From: Lacipirellula limnantheis
GTDB lineage: Bacteria; Planctomycetota; Planctomycetia; Pirellulales; Lacipirellulaceae
DNA length: 64,000 nt
Direction: 5' to 3'
Assembly: GCF_007746075.1 (NCBI RefSeq)
Contig: NZ_CP036339.1
Location: forward strand, 3,377,786 to 3,441,785
Positions 46,101 through 54,668 of the stretch are shown in pieces. A program made the translations under genes and the position numbers. The notes below the pieces were generated by a model. That model worked only from the letters and a program-made list of their open reading frames with translations. It was not told the origin of the DNA and searched no databases. The first letter of the stretch is position 1; the number at the start of each line of letters is the position of its first letter.

Positions 46101-46597
46101 TTGTCGTGCTGATGATTCTCTTTCCGTCGGTGCGAATTGTCGGCCAAATCTTAAACGCTCTGCCCACGGCTTTCATCGGAGGAGTACTAGCTTTAGTGTT
46201 AACGAGCCAAACGCTCACCGTCGCTAGCTTGGTGGGTTTCATTTCACTTGGAGGCATTGCTGTCCGAAACGGCATTCTTCTCGTCACGCATTATTTTCAT
46301 TTGATGCGAGACGAAGGTGAGCCATTTACCGCAGAAATGATTCTTCGCGGTAGTTTGGAGCGACTGGCTCCGGTCCTCATGACGGCTCTGACTGCCGGCA
46401 TTGGATTGGCGCCATTGGTAGTTGGCGGTCAGGAGCCAGGGCGGGAAATTCTCTACCCGGTGGCCACGGTCATTTTGGGCGGATTAGTTACCTCAACTTT
46501 TTGCGAGTTCCTCATTCACCCCGGAATTTTCTGGAAGTACAGCGGCAAGGACGCTGACCGCCTCGTGCACGAAGCAACGGAGTGCGATGAATTCTAA
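43172..46597 (+). CDS. Heavy-metal efflux RND pump, CusA/CzcA family
   Basis: 1141 residues; AGGAA eight bases before the ATG. Family features: N-terminal helix RTLVLALSVTLMFYGTYLAT, LPIDVFPDL, the porter-domain segment LRTLADWVIRPRLLKIPGIA, and GELVDDAIVDVENIFRRLRE (491-510) in helix 4, with acidic residues for proton relay as in metal-exporting (HME) RND pumps. Twelve membrane helices in two groups. An insert of about 88 residues (144-231, from YRQKGPRGGELVPLAESGFV to VAIPDEHEQQ) interrupts the first porter region, where CusA reads almost directly from the IMGQI strand to ALRTLADW. The pump moves cations from cytoplasm or periplasm across the envelope. No TolC-like gene follows. Confidence 0.92.
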   Translation: MLNALIKLSLRYRTLVLALSVTLMFYGTYLATTLPIDVFPDLDRPRVVILTECPGLATEEVETLVTQPIEVALLGASGVQAVRSQSTAGLNVVYIEFDWTTDVRAARQTVQERLSTLTGILPEGILPQMTPTASIMGQIIIGGMYRQKGPRGGELVPLAESGFVVEVVDSQSPEPQLMLWQPIKRNHPESWKAVDVERVEWLPLEEGERDRRAIIHVAGRAQTVAIPDEHEQQMALRTLADWVIRPRLLKIPGIAEVFTQGGERKQYQILVNPTSLLEYGVSLQEVEHALQESNINTSGGFAVQGESERPIRILGRLGPQEQRVASDLRKVPVKRNASRPILLEDVAEVSEGAQFKRGDGSVNGRPGVVFTIAKQPHVDTRALTDQITSALADVEQSLPADIVINSELFRLKNFIDRGIFNVGEALVIGAVLVVIVLFLFLMNLRTTFITLTAIPLSLVITTLVFRVLSHLTGTQLSINVMTLGGIAVAMGELVDDAIVDVENIFRRLRENNALEHPLPAIRVVYEASKEIRSAIVFGTIVVILVFLPLFALSGVEGRLFAPLAVAYITSILASLLVSLTVTPVLSFYLLPNSKAAHREGDGPLLRALKVAATPLIRLSMACPTLLLIVTWSMVAVAGWQLTTLGRDFLPPFDEGSILVNVTLPPGSSLDASNQVSRLIDDKFRERQRTAENPDGEIIHFVRRTGRAEMDEHAAPVNSGEYILSMNPAVQHSRDEVIADLLASLRDEVPGVDIEVEQPLAHLISHMVSGVYAQIAIKVVGDDLDTLLGTAERIRSVVGEVPGVTPPVVEPVQQTEELHIELRSDDLAKFGLTRGYVARVLQTALQGDVVSQVLEGQRRFDLLVRLEDAARTDYTALGRLRIELPDGGQVELAELADIYSGVGPNAVNRENARRRIVIRCNTQGRDLASAVAEIQQRVSAQVSMPEGYFVEYGGQFESQQHATRLIGVLAIVSAIGMFVVLMILFPSVRIVGQILNALPTAFIGGVLALVLTSQTLTVASLVGFISLGGIAVRNGILLVTHYFHLMRDEGEPFTAEMILRGSLERLAPVLMTALTAGIGLAPLVVGGQEPGREILYPVATVILGGLVTSTFCEFLIHPGIFWKYSGKDADRLVHEATECDEF

Positions 46598-46881
46598 GCG
46601 ACTGCGCAGAGAGAGAACGGTGAAGCCATTGCAAACCAAATCCCGGAGAGATTGGATCAAATCACGATGCTCGTGGCCCAACTGTGGTAGCGTCACGCTG
46701 TTCAACTTCTGCTGCCTCGGTTTAGCAGATTCAGCGGGCGCTCATCCGCCGCCATCTCGAAAGCCTCCAAGAAAACGTTCGCTCTGAGGTCCTGGTAGAG
46801 TCGCGTGCGTACCCAACTGAAATAGCAATTACTGCGTAACTGTTCAATCAGCTCGTTCTTTCAAACACGGAGATTAACTCG

Positions 46882-47385
46882 ATGAAACGTTGGATGTCAT
46901 TTCTTAGCCTTACCGGCACGCTGTTAATGTTCTCGGGATGCAGCGAGAAAAAGGCCGCCCCTCCGGCCGCGGACGCCACGTCGATGGCTGAAGCAGTAGG
47001 CGGCGCGAAGGAGGAGTCTGGCGGACACTCGCACGGTTCGGGCCCTCACGGCGGTGCAGTCGCCGACTGGGGCGGGGGAGCCTATCACGTTGAATTCACC
47101 GTCGACCACGACGCCAAGAAAGCGACTGTCTACGTGCTTGGCAGCGATGGCAAGTCGGCAGCCCCGGTGAAGGCAGAGTCGATAAATCTACTAATCGATG
47201 AGCCCGCTACGGAAATGGAGCTTAAAGCAGTGCCGCTGGAAGGCGAGAGCGACGGGATGTCATCGCGATTCGTTGGCGAGCATGACACCATTGGCGTCGT
47301 GCGAGAATTTGCCGGAACAATTCGTGGCGAGGTCGACGGCACGCCATACGTCGGCGAGTTTGCCGAAGTCGCCGGCGAGAATTAA
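46882..47385 (+). CDS. Histidine-containing lipoprotein of the metal-efflux cluster
   Basis: 167 residues. GGAG lies about 9 bases upstream of the ATG. A signal peptide ends in the lipobox MFSGC-S (Cys20), so the protein is lipid-anchored. A short Ala/Glu-rich linker leads to a histidine cluster GGHSHGSGPHGGAVADWGGG (about 47-66), then a beta-rich domain YHVEFTVDHDAKKATVYVLG with VGEHDTIGVVREFAGTIRGE. Small lipoproteins of this kind often sit next to Cus-type pumps in planctomycetes; they may hand metal to the adaptor (inference). The next gene starts five bases after the stop. Confidence 0.75.
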   Translation: MKRWMSFLSLTGTLLMFSGCSEKKAAPPAADATSMAEAVGGAKEESGGHSHGSGPHGGAVADWGGGAYHVEFTVDHDAKKATVYVLGSDGKSAAPVKAESINLLIDEPATEMELKAVPLEGESDGMSSRFVGEHDTIGVVREFAGTIRGEVDGTPYVGEFAEVAGEN

Positions 47386-47390
47386 GTCCT

Positions 47391-47729
47391 ATGCAACCAT
47401 TGTGGAGCATTTTACGAGTGGCGTTAGTCGCCGTCATCGTCGTCGCAGTCGCGGAGGTCTCCAAGAGGTCTCCGCGACTGGGGGCGGTGTTGCTTTCGCT
47501 CCCGCTGATAAGCCTGTTGGCTTTTACCTTCGGGTGGATGCAGCACCGCGACCTACCAGCGATATCGAAGATGGCTCGTGAGACGTTGATTCTCGTCCCG
47601 TTGAGTCTGCCATTCTTCATGCCGTTGGCGATGGCGGACCATTTTGGCTGGGGTTTTTGGCCAGCGTTCGCTGCCGGCGTGCTGCTTGCGACGGCCACGA
47701 TTGTCGGTTGGCTGTTATTGGGTACTTAA
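47391..47729 (+). CDS. DUF3147-like small membrane protein
   Basis: 112 residues with about four membrane helices: LWSILRVALVAVIVVAVAEV, LGAVLLSLPLISLLAFTFGW, LILVPLSLPFFMPLAMADHF and AGVLLATATIVGWLLLG. Length and layout match DUF3147-type inner-membrane proteins of unknown function. It follows the His-rich lipoprotein by five bases and so probably belongs to the metal-efflux operon. Confidence 0.65.
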   Translation: MQPLWSILRVALVAVIVVAVAEVSKRSPRLGAVLLSLPLISLLAFTFGWMQHRDLPAISKMARETLILVPLSLPFFMPLAMADHFGWGFWPAFAAGVLLATATIVGWLLLGT

Positions 47730-48048
47730 CAGCCGTAAGTCAGACGAAGAGTTATTCGTGCACAGAGACTGAAAAGTTCGACTCGGCTCGGCAACCCGGC
47801 GGTACCCGTTCCAGGAGCCTTTTAATTACGCAGAAGCATTTCGCACAGCTAGGAATTCTCGTCGAGGCTACCCAACGGTCCTGCCTGCGAGCGGCGGGGG
47901 CGGGGACATATTCTTCCCCAAGCGGGGGGGGCGCAGGCAATTGGATCGAAACCTAGGTACACTAAGGAGTCGCCTGGGCATGGATCGGTTCCCTGCTCAC
48001 TCGCAAACTGGGCGTTCCGCTCAACTTCGTGCTTTCAGGAGGGTTCTA
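47730..48048. other. Intergenic region, nothing recognised
   Basis: About 320 bases before a PEP-CTERM gene. No gene or hairpin supported. Confidence 0.35.
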
Positions 48049-48555
48049 ATGAATCGCACACTCTTCCGCTTCTCTCTCGTCGCTTTGCTTGCGCCGCTCG
48101 TCGCGCAGCCGGCGCAGGCGAGCATTCCGCCGATGTCGGAAACCTATCCAATTGATGTGACGATCGCACAGAACCAACCAATTGAGATCGTCCGCCCGAA
48201 CTTCTTCGACCTGGATCATCCGAAGCTGCTGAAACTGTCGGGCGTTCTGGCTGGCCCGCAACCAGGTTCGCTCGCGGTCTTTTTTGACTGGATCGACCCT
48301 GCTGGGGGCAAACAAACCTCTCCCGTCCAGGAATTCCCCTTTACGCCTGGCGGCACGAATCTCGTTGATCTCGAGTACACGATCCCGTATTGCCCCTCGG
48401 AGGTCAGCGTCGACTTTCGACTCGCCAACGCCGACGTCGTGCGGTTTGTCGGCGAGTTCACCCACATCTGTCTGGTTCCTGAACCGACGACGATCTTGAC
48501 GGCGGGAATCGCAGGGCTCGCGCTCGTCGTCGCCACGCGGCGACAAAGCCGCTAG
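48049..48555 (+). CDS. Small PEP-CTERM protein
   Basis: 168 residues from MNRTLFRFSLVALLAPLVAQ. A perfect AGGAGG seven bases upstream decides the start. Signal peptide ends near AQA-SI. The mature domain is a beta-sandwich-like region (IPPMSETYPIDVTIAQNQPI, PKLLKLSGVLAGPQPGSLAV) with no recognised family. The C-terminus has VPEPTTILTAGIAGLALVV and the basic end ATRRQSR, a PEP-CTERM signal. There is no dockerin stub. It stands alone and is followed by a strong hairpin. Confidence 0.85.
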   Translation: MNRTLFRFSLVALLAPLVAQPAQASIPPMSETYPIDVTIAQNQPIEIVRPNFFDLDHPKLLKLSGVLAGPQPGSLAVFFDWIDPAGGKQTSPVQEFPFTPGGTNLVDLEYTIPYCPSEVSVDFRLANADVVRFVGEFTHICLVPEPTTILTAGIAGLALVVATRRQSR

Positions 48556-48576
48556 AACGCTCCCCTCGCGCAACCA

Positions 48577-48635
48577 CGACCTTCTCTCCGTCCGCATGCA
48601 CGCGAGGCGGAGAGAAGGTCGCTTTGGCTTTTCTG
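48577..48635 (+). terminator. Strong hairpin after the PEP-CTERM gene
   Basis: Perfect 14-base arms CGACCTTCTCTCCG and CGGAGAGAAGGTCG, the stem 22 bases after the stop codon, followed by CTTTGGCTTTTC. It fits a Rho-independent terminator. Confidence 0.75.
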
Positions 48636-48847
48636 GAGCCCTGTCAATCTTCTCGGCCCCTCGCTCCGACGATAGGCCCCAAATGATTGGATTCTCGCAG
48701 GCTCACATGCAGCACGGTCACAATCAAAGCGTTTGACGCCCCGTCCTCGGTTGCTGCGCCGTCATCGGGCGCAATTTGACGCGTTGCAATCGCGGCTTGC
48801 GCGTAACTTATCGCATTGCCGGTCACGCCTGCTCAGCCTGACGCCGG

Positions 48848-49225
48848 TTAGGCGCGACGAATCGCCATGTTAGCCATGGCGCCGAGCAAGATCATGGCAG
48901 CTCCGCCCCAGCGGAGGTAGCTGGAGGAGGTGGCCGGAGCGTCGCGTTTTTCCTCGAATTCTTCGCGGAGAATGCGCAGCTCCTCCTGAGCCTTTCTGTA
49001 TTCGGCGGCGGAATCAACCGCGTCGGCGCCGTGCATGCTAACGTTCGAACCCGCGGCACTCGCCTTGAAACTCAGCAAGTGGGCCTTGCCCGAGAGCTCA
49101 CGCATTCGCAGGGCTTTCTCTTCAGTCCACCCGTTGGCGGCCGGAAAGAGCATTGCCCAGACAAGGCTGAGTCCCAACAACAGGGCGCCCAAGACGACGA
49201 GTCCCAACGGGATAGCGGTCTTCAT
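48848..49225 (-). CDS. Small membrane protein with coiled coil
   Basis: 125 residues. Helix 1 at about 5-27 (IPLGLVVLGALLLGLSLVWA), then a linker and a helical stretch EYRKAQEELRILREEFEEKR likely to form a short coiled coil, then a second helix YLRWGGAAMILLGAMANMAI. The two ends should sit on the same side of the membrane with the coiled coil between. No family recognised. Single gene, leftward. Confidence 0.6.
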   Translation of the reverse strand: MKTAIPLGLVVLGALLLGLSLVWAMLFPAANGWTEEKALRMRELSGKAHLLSFKASAAGSNVSMHGADAVDSAAEYRKAQEELRILREEFEEKRDAPATSSSYLRWGGAAMILLGAMANMAIRRA

Positions 49226-49297
49226 ATGGTTGTGAAAAAAGATCGAGACGCGTTACGGGGATAGCTGACGACCAAGCAATGACGACGATCCGCTCAA

Positions 49298-50368
49298 CTA
49301 CTCGGCAACGATGGCGCCGTCGCTGATGTGGACCATCAGCCCATACATCAGCGGGTCGACTTCATTCGTGAGGAAGCGGACGCTGCCGTCGCAAAGGGCC
49401 GCATTGACGCCTCCGACATGGAGACTGCGAGGCGCCGCGCTCGTCGAACCGGCGGTATTGCACGGCATGCCCAAAAGATCGGCTTCGGCGGCGTTGTTGC
49501 ACTCGCGTTGGTCGTCTTGGTTCTCGGAACCTGCCGGCGCATTGGGTGGCAGCGCACCCAGCGTCAGCAATTTCGACGGAATGTACGACGGAGGATTACT
49601 GGAGGCGCACACGCGGGTGGCGCCAAGCCCCTCGCCGTGCATATCAGCGGCCAGCAACGTTGCGCCAGGCCACGCAAGCGCCCAGGCGCCGCGATGGTCG
49701 GTCAACTCATCGCGGGTTCTTACTTCGGAGAGCAACAGCGTCTGCGAGGTCCCGTCGGTAATCCGTTCCAGCGGCTGCGGCTCGTAGATGAGTGGGCCGG
49801 GCCAGACGCCCGCGCACGTCGTGTGTTCGGGCGCCGTAAAGGCGGCGTAATTGGCCTTTCCCAGGCGGCGATTGTTGGAAAAAGCGGCCGACTGGTAGAA
49901 CCGCCCGAAAGCTTGGTCCGACGGACAAAAAAGAACCGAAGGCTGGCCGAGCTCGGGCGCCGTCGTGACGTTCTGATCGAAGACAGACTTCTTGAGATCA
50001 AACTGCGAAAACACGCTCTGCAATTCTAGATAGGGAAGAATTTGCACAATCCAACTAAGCTGCTGGCCGGAGTACATGTTCCGCTCGATCGGATTTCGCC
50101 CGCCGGTAATGAGATCCATTTGACTCGACGGCGGGAGATTCTTGCGTGCCGACTCGTAATTTAGCACGGCCAAGGCGAGATTTTTCGACTGGCTTTGGCA
50201 CTGCGCGCGGCGGGCTGCTTCGCGGGCCGCCTGGACGGCGGGCAGCAGCAGCGCGATCAAGACGCCAATGATCGCGATCACGACCAACAATTCCACCAGG
50301 GTAAACGCACCGGCTGGGATGGAAGCCGCGCGGCGCCGAACAATACAACAATAGCGTTGGCGAGACAT
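49298..50368 (-). CDS. DUF1559 prepilin-like protein
   Basis: 356 residues. The N-terminus carries a type IV prepilin methylation motif and helix: [20 protein letters not shown], then [20 protein letters not shown], typical of planctomycete DUF1559 proteins. The C-terminal domain has LLFCPSD-like VLFCPSDQAFGRFY, DGTSQTLLLSEVRTRD and the signature HVGGVNAALCDGSVRFL. These proteins resemble minor pseudopilins of type II secretion or pilus systems; their individual roles are unknown. A second DUF1559 gene lies at 52420. The prepilin peptidase is not in the window. Confidence 0.9.
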   Translation of the reverse strand: MSRQRYCCIVRRRAASIPAGAFTLVELLVVIAIIGVLIALLLPAVQAAREAARRAQCQSQSKNLALAVLNYESARKNLPPSSQMDLITGGRNPIERNMYSGQQLSWIVQILPYLELQSVFSQFDLKKSVFDQNVTTAPELGQPSVLFCPSDQAFGRFYQSAAFSNNRRLGKANYAAFTAPEHTTCAGVWPGPLIYEPQPLERITDGTSQTLLLSEVRTRDELTDHRGAWALAWPGATLLAADMHGEGLGATRVCASSNPPSYIPSKLLTLGALPPNAPAGSENQDDQRECNNAAEADLLGMPCNTAGSTSAAPRSLHVGGVNAALCDGSVRFLTNEVDPLMYGLMVHISDGAIVAE

Positions 50369-50774
50369 ACCTCAAAGGATCCTGTCAAAGTCGAGTTGCG
50401 AACGACGCGCGGCGACGAGACCTTGAAAGCACCGCCCAGGACGCCCAGGAAACGGCAGGGACCAGACCACTGCCGCGCGATCGAGGGAATGACGCCCGAC
50501 AGCCCCAGCGCGGCGGCCGAATTGGCCGTCGCAACTGGGCTGATCGCTCGTCATCTGCCCCCTCCCCGCGTACTTAGCAGCGTAGCTTGTCCCACTCTTG
50601 CCGTTCCTTGGCGTCCTGTGCGGCCCTAACCTTTGTCACCTTCTGAAGTCCTCTCCATCGGCACATCGTTCGTGAAGGACTTCACTTGTTAACTGTTGAT
50701 CATTCGCGACCCGGCTGCCGCTTCGGCTGACCGTCGAATTGTGCAGCCAGGCGATTCACGCCTAGGATAGTTCC
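50369..50774. other. Intergenic region between two leftward genes
   Basis: About 405 bases. Presumed promoter of the DUF1559 gene at 49298. No gene supported. Confidence 0.35.
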
Positions 50775-52334
50775 CTAGAGCGTTCGCCGGGCGACGGCCA
50801 GGCCAAGCACAGCCAGCGCCCCGAGTACGTAGGTCGCCGGCTCAGGAACGGCGCCGACTGCGGCCGCCGCCGGCGTCGTGCCAAAAGTCGTTTTCCAAAT
50901 CGCTAGGTCGGCCGCGTCGACCACCGTATCGGAATTGGCGTCGCCATTGGTCTTGCCCGTCTGACCAGTGAGGCCGAGGCCCCGCTGCCAAATGAGGAAG
51001 TCGGCGCCGTCGATGCTGCCGTCGCTGTTGAAGTCGGCGTTACTCGCGGCGGCCAGCAAGTAGCCCTTCGACCCGAGGTATGTCAGCATGTCGGGGACCT
51101 CCGCAGCGGTGGCGGGCTTAATCTCGAGATTGTCGTAGATCGCGAAGTTCGCGCCCTCCGGACTCACCGCGAGCGACCCGCCGAAGCGATCCCAGAAACC
51201 AAGAAACGCCGTGCCAGCTTGGCTCACGGGATTTGGCGTGAACGTATTGGATGCAGTGGGCGTGAATTGCGCCACGGGCGTCCCGTCAATTACATAGGTG
51301 AATTCGCCGTTGACCCAGTAGAGTTCATGGGTCGCCCATTCGTTGCTAATAATGCCGTCTGCGATGACGCCGGAGCCGTTGGGGGCGAGGACCGACGGCG
51401 CACCGAGCGACGGCTGGCTGTAGTGGAGCGGCTGCGAGCCGATCGGGAAGGAGTCGACTAACGGCGTCTTCGCTGCACCGCTGCCGTCGCTGAGGTAACC
51501 CGCTGTGTTGGCGGGGTCGGGAGCAAAGTAAAGCGAGTCGCCGGTGAAAAGGCTCAGCTCCGTGGCGTTAGCCGCGGCGCTGCCAGGGTCGGTCACAGTG
51601 AAGCCGAGCGCCTGAGCGGCCCAGTAATCGTTTAAGTACTGACCGAGCAGTCCCGACTTGAGGCCAACGGAATTCCCGGAGTAAAACTGGCCAGCGACAT
51701 TGGTTCCCTTGCGGTCCTGGTAACGGGCCCCTCCGTAGATCGGCGCCCAGTCGTCGCCGGCGCCTGAGTCGCCAGTAATGGCCAGCGCGAGCCCCTGACC
51801 GGCGAGATTGGCGCCGCCGCCTGGCGCATTGCGCGATTGGAGTTGAACAGTCGTATTCGCTTGGTTTAAGCCGACGACCGTGTAGTTGGTCGTACCGGTG
51901 AGGCTAATGTTGCCCGCCCCGTCGTCGATGCCTGCGCCCGTGCTATTGAAAACGTCGACTCGCAGCACGTAGTTGGGATTCGACGTGCCGACGCCGACGT
52001 TGACGTTCTTCGGGAGGATGGCGGCAAAGGATTCGGTCAGCGCGTTGAGCGAATTGTTGTTGGCCGATACGAACACCCCGGTCTTCGAACCGTCGGTCGT
52101 GCGGGGTGCGACCGGAATCCCGGCAGCGGAATTGACGAGGAAACCGTCTCCGAAAATGTCAAACGCCGCGTAGTTGAAATTAAAACGGACGTCCTGATTG
52201 CCCGAGCCGCTGACGTCGTAGTCGGCGGCGAGAAAGTCATCGTCCGCGAAGATCGCTTGGGCGCGGGCCGCCATCGGCGCGAGGGCGAGACCCGCGAGGG
52301 CTGTGAAGGTCCAAAACGTGCGTTGCGAAAGCAT
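50775..52334 (-). CDS. PEP-CTERM protein with dockerin-like module
   Basis: 519 residues; GGGAG about 9 bases upstream. Signal peptide ends near ARA-QA. The body (26-430) has no recognised family but is rich in aromatic and glycine residues and includes a stretch WVNGEFTYVIDGTPVAQFTP and FLGFWDRFGGSLAVSPEGAN that recalls concanavalin-like beta-sandwiches (weak). Near the end lie two calcium-binding-type loops, NADFNSDGSIDGADFLIWQR and GDANSDTVVDAADLAIWKTT, then VPEP, a hydrophobic helix and ARRTL. Exported and sorted by an exosortase. Confidence 0.83.
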   Translation of the reverse strand: MLSQRTFWTFTALAGLALAPMAARAQAIFADDDFLAADYDVSGSGNQDVRFNFNYAAFDIFGDGFLVNSAAGIPVAPRTTDGSKTGVFVSANNNSLNALTESFAAILPKNVNVGVGTSNPNYVLRVDVFNSTGAGIDDGAGNISLTGTTNYTVVGLNQANTTVQLQSRNAPGGGANLAGQGLALAITGDSGAGDDWAPIYGGARYQDRKGTNVAGQFYSGNSVGLKSGLLGQYLNDYWAAQALGFTVTDPGSAAANATELSLFTGDSLYFAPDPANTAGYLSDGSGAAKTPLVDSFPIGSQPLHYSQPSLGAPSVLAPNGSGVIADGIISNEWATHELYWVNGEFTYVIDGTPVAQFTPTASNTFTPNPVSQAGTAFLGFWDRFGGSLAVSPEGANFAIYDNLEIKPATAAEVPDMLTYLGSKGYLLAAASNADFNSDGSIDGADFLIWQRGLGLTGQTGKTNGDANSDTVVDAADLAIWKTTFGTTPAAAAVGAVPEPATYVLGALAVLGLAVARRTL

Positions 52335-52419
52335 AAAGTTGTCTCCCCTAATTCAGAAGGTGTCCGAACATGACTGGCAATTTCAGGCTAGGTCCCCGGC
52401 CGTCGGGCCGTGTGGCGAT

Positions 52420-53538
52420 TCAAAGGGCGTTTAGATCGACAACTTCGCCGTCCTGTCGATCGCCGAGGCGATCGAACAGCAAGCTATCAACCTCGTACGG
52501 GATCGTATGGACTGCGCCGTCGACGAAAACGCAATTGAAACCGCCGGCGTGGGCGGAACCAAAATTGACCACGTCAGCTTCGTAGCCATACAGATCCTCA
52601 AGCGGGCCGCCGGTTGTACCGGAGAGCGAATCCTGCAGCGGCGGAAAGCCGGTCGAGCGCATCGTGTCAGGATCCCAGCCGTCGGTCCAGCCGCGGTCGT
52701 CCGAGGCGCTGTTGCCCTCGTACATGTCGGGACGAACAAACTTTTCGCCGGCCAGCATGGTGTTGCTCGTGCCATCGGCGACATGTTGGAGCTCCGTCAG
52801 CGGCGGCGTGTCGACGACCCGCTGCCAACTCTTGCCGGTGCGGCCGGCGATTACCTGCCAGTAGGCGCGCACGATAACGCCCATGTAGGCCTTGTTCGAA
52901 GGGATTGCCAAAATGTCGGTTGAGCTGGAGCCGCCAAAAAGATACGTCCGACGGAGCGCTCTGGAGTCCTGCGTGGGCGCCCCAGGCTGCCCGCTATTGA
53001 TTGGCCAACGGCGCGTTTGGAGCGTGAAGTCGGTGTAGCCGCAAGGCACGACGGCGGCGTAATCGGTCAGCGTGACTTGAAGCGCGGGGCTCACGACGTC
53101 TTGAACCTTGGTTGCCGTGCGCCGCGAGGGACAGTAGTAGCCGGGGACGACGGTCGACTGGAGATCGGCCTTCGTCGTGACATTGGCGAGCGGACCTTGT
53201 TCCAAATAGGGCAAGATCTGGTACTGCCAACCGAGACCTTGCTTTTCGGGACCGACGGGCTTCCCCGCTTCCAGATAGTCGACGATGTTGGGATTAATGA
53301 TTGCCCCGCCGCCGGGAAAGGTTCGCTTGGCGCTTTCAAAATTCAAAACGCTCAGCCCCAATTGCTTCAGATTATTCTTGCACTGACTGCGCCGAGCCGC
53401 CTCGCGGGCCGCCTGAACGGCGGGCAGCAACAGCGCCACGAGCACCCCGATGATGGCGATGACGACCAATAGCTCCACCAGCGTGAAACCCCGAGGGTGG
53501 AAACGCTTGCACCGAGGTTGGAATGGCGTCGCAGCCAT
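52420..53538 (-). CDS. DUF1559 prepilin-like protein
   Basis: 372 residues from [20 protein letters not shown]. Prepilin motif [20 protein letters not shown], then [20 protein letters not shown], the strongest form of the DUF1559 N-terminus. Further features are [47 protein letters not shown] and the end signature [18 protein letters not shown]. The longer open frame starting at 53673 overlaps the upstream gene and is not needed. It lies 26 bases after a small exported protein gene on the same strand, so the two form an operon. Confidence 0.9.
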   Translation of the reverse strand: MAATPFQPRCKRFHPRGFTLVELLVVIAIIGVLVALLLPAVQAAREAARRSQCKNNLKQLGLSVLNFESAKRTFPGGGAIINPNIVDYLEAGKPVGPEKQGLGWQYQILPYLEQGPLANVTTKADLQSTVVPGYYCPSRRTATKVQDVVSPALQVTLTDYAAVVPCGYTDFTLQTRRWPINSGQPGAPTQDSRALRRTYLFGGSSSTDILAIPSNKAYMGVIVRAYWQVIAGRTGKSWQRVVDTPPLTELQHVADGTSNTMLAGEKFVRPDMYEGNSASDDRGWTDGWDPDTMRSTGFPPLQDSLSGTTGGPLEDLYGYEADVVNFGSAHAGGFNCVFVDGAVHTIPYEVDSLLFDRLGDRQDGEVVDLNAL

Positions 53539-53564
53539 GTGATTTCTCGCTTCCACGCCGAGGC

Positions 53565-54119
53565 TCAGGGAAAGTATTGAGCGATTTCCTGCTCGCCAAT
53601 CTGGCGGACTTGGCCGCGCAGATTGACCATCATCCGCTGGCCGTCTACCGTCTCGGACTCGTAGGCGACCCACGGCAGACTACCGTCGGCGGGTTCCGCG
53701 GGTTTCTTGCCGTAGACGACGATGAGCGGTTTGCCGTCGCGCGGGGAATTCAAGAGCGCCCCGGCGCTCGGTGCAAGTTTGTTCCAGTTGGCGGGTTCGC
53801 GTTCCAAAAACGCTACCAGCGACTCCTGATTAGCTGGCGCGGCGCCGGAGTGGCTGGCGAGGTACTCGGCGTAGAGAAGCCCCACGACCTTCATATGATC
53901 AGTCGCGCGATCGCTGGAAGCCGCCGGCGCCGTCCCGCAGCCAGCGATCAAAAGGAGTCCCGCGACCAGAAGGCCAAGTGGCAGATCGCTAAGGGCCCGG
54001 CGTCGATAGGCAGTCAGCGCCGAGCGAGCCGCTGACGGTCGCCAATCGTCGCTCAGCTGCGCCATGAAGGCGAGCGCATCCGAGCGGAAGAAGCTCGTAA
54101 ACGAAGAATCGAGTCGCAT
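53565..54119 (-). CDS. Hypothetical exported/membrane-anchored protein next to DUF1559
   Basis: 184 residues; AAGGGA precedes the ATG at 54119. About 45 residues come before the hydrophobic segment [17 protein letters not shown] (about 46-62), which ends in a lipobox-like C. With that long N-terminal part it may be a membrane-anchored protein rather than a standard lipoprotein; an unmarked later start (for example 54065) would make it more lipoprotein-like. The mature part reads [60 protein letters not shown] and [20 protein letters not shown]. This kind of protein often precedes DUF1559 genes in planctomycetes; the function is unknown. Confidence 0.65.
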   Translation of the reverse strand: MRLDSSFTSFFRSDALAFMAQLSDDWRPSAARSALTAYRRRALSDLPLGLLVAGLLLIAGCGTAPAASSDRATDHMKVVGLLYAEYLASHSGAAPANQESLVAFLEREPANWNKLAPSAGALLNSPRDGKPLIVVYGKKPAEPADGSLPWVAYESETVDGQRMMVNLRGQVRQIGEQEIAQYFP

Positions 54120-54668
54120 TCACATCCCTTGCTGCCGCACTCGTGACTCTCTCATGTCGCGAGCGATTTGTACAGACTAGGCACGCCAAGGAGTAACGAA
54201 ATCCACGGGATTTGCGCACTCAATGCGACGCGGTGCGCAAGCGATTGAATTCGTCTATCCTCGTGAAACGGCCCGGACCGTCGGCTCCGCGCCCGCCCCG
54301 TTTAGCAAGCCCGGCTTCGGATGCCGCGCAGGCGTAGCGATCGCCATGGCAACCGATTAGGTGGCCTCGGTTCCTGGGAGTTTACTCGTCAAGCTTCCGA
54401 TTGGTCTGCTTAGCACTTGCTGAAATGTTTCGCGGGTAGACCCATTCAGTAGGGCGCCGCCTTTTTGATAACCGGTGCGGGAACCTTAGACGCGACTGGC
54501 GTTGAGAGGGGTTGTTGGGCAGCTAGAATCGGTCGGAATGATTCGCGTTGGGTGAATACCCGACTCTACCTAATTGTTGGGGTGCGTGCATGCCGGGCCG
54601 GTCACTTGCTCCGCGAGTCGTACCAGTCATGACCGGCGGCTTAGGGCCGCGTACAACTGATCGTCACG
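54120..54668. other. Intergenic region, nothing recognised
   Basis: About 550 bases upstream of the DUF1559 operon and of the IS66 relic; AT content is a little higher than the surroundings. Probably includes the promoter of the 54119 gene. Confidence 0.35.
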
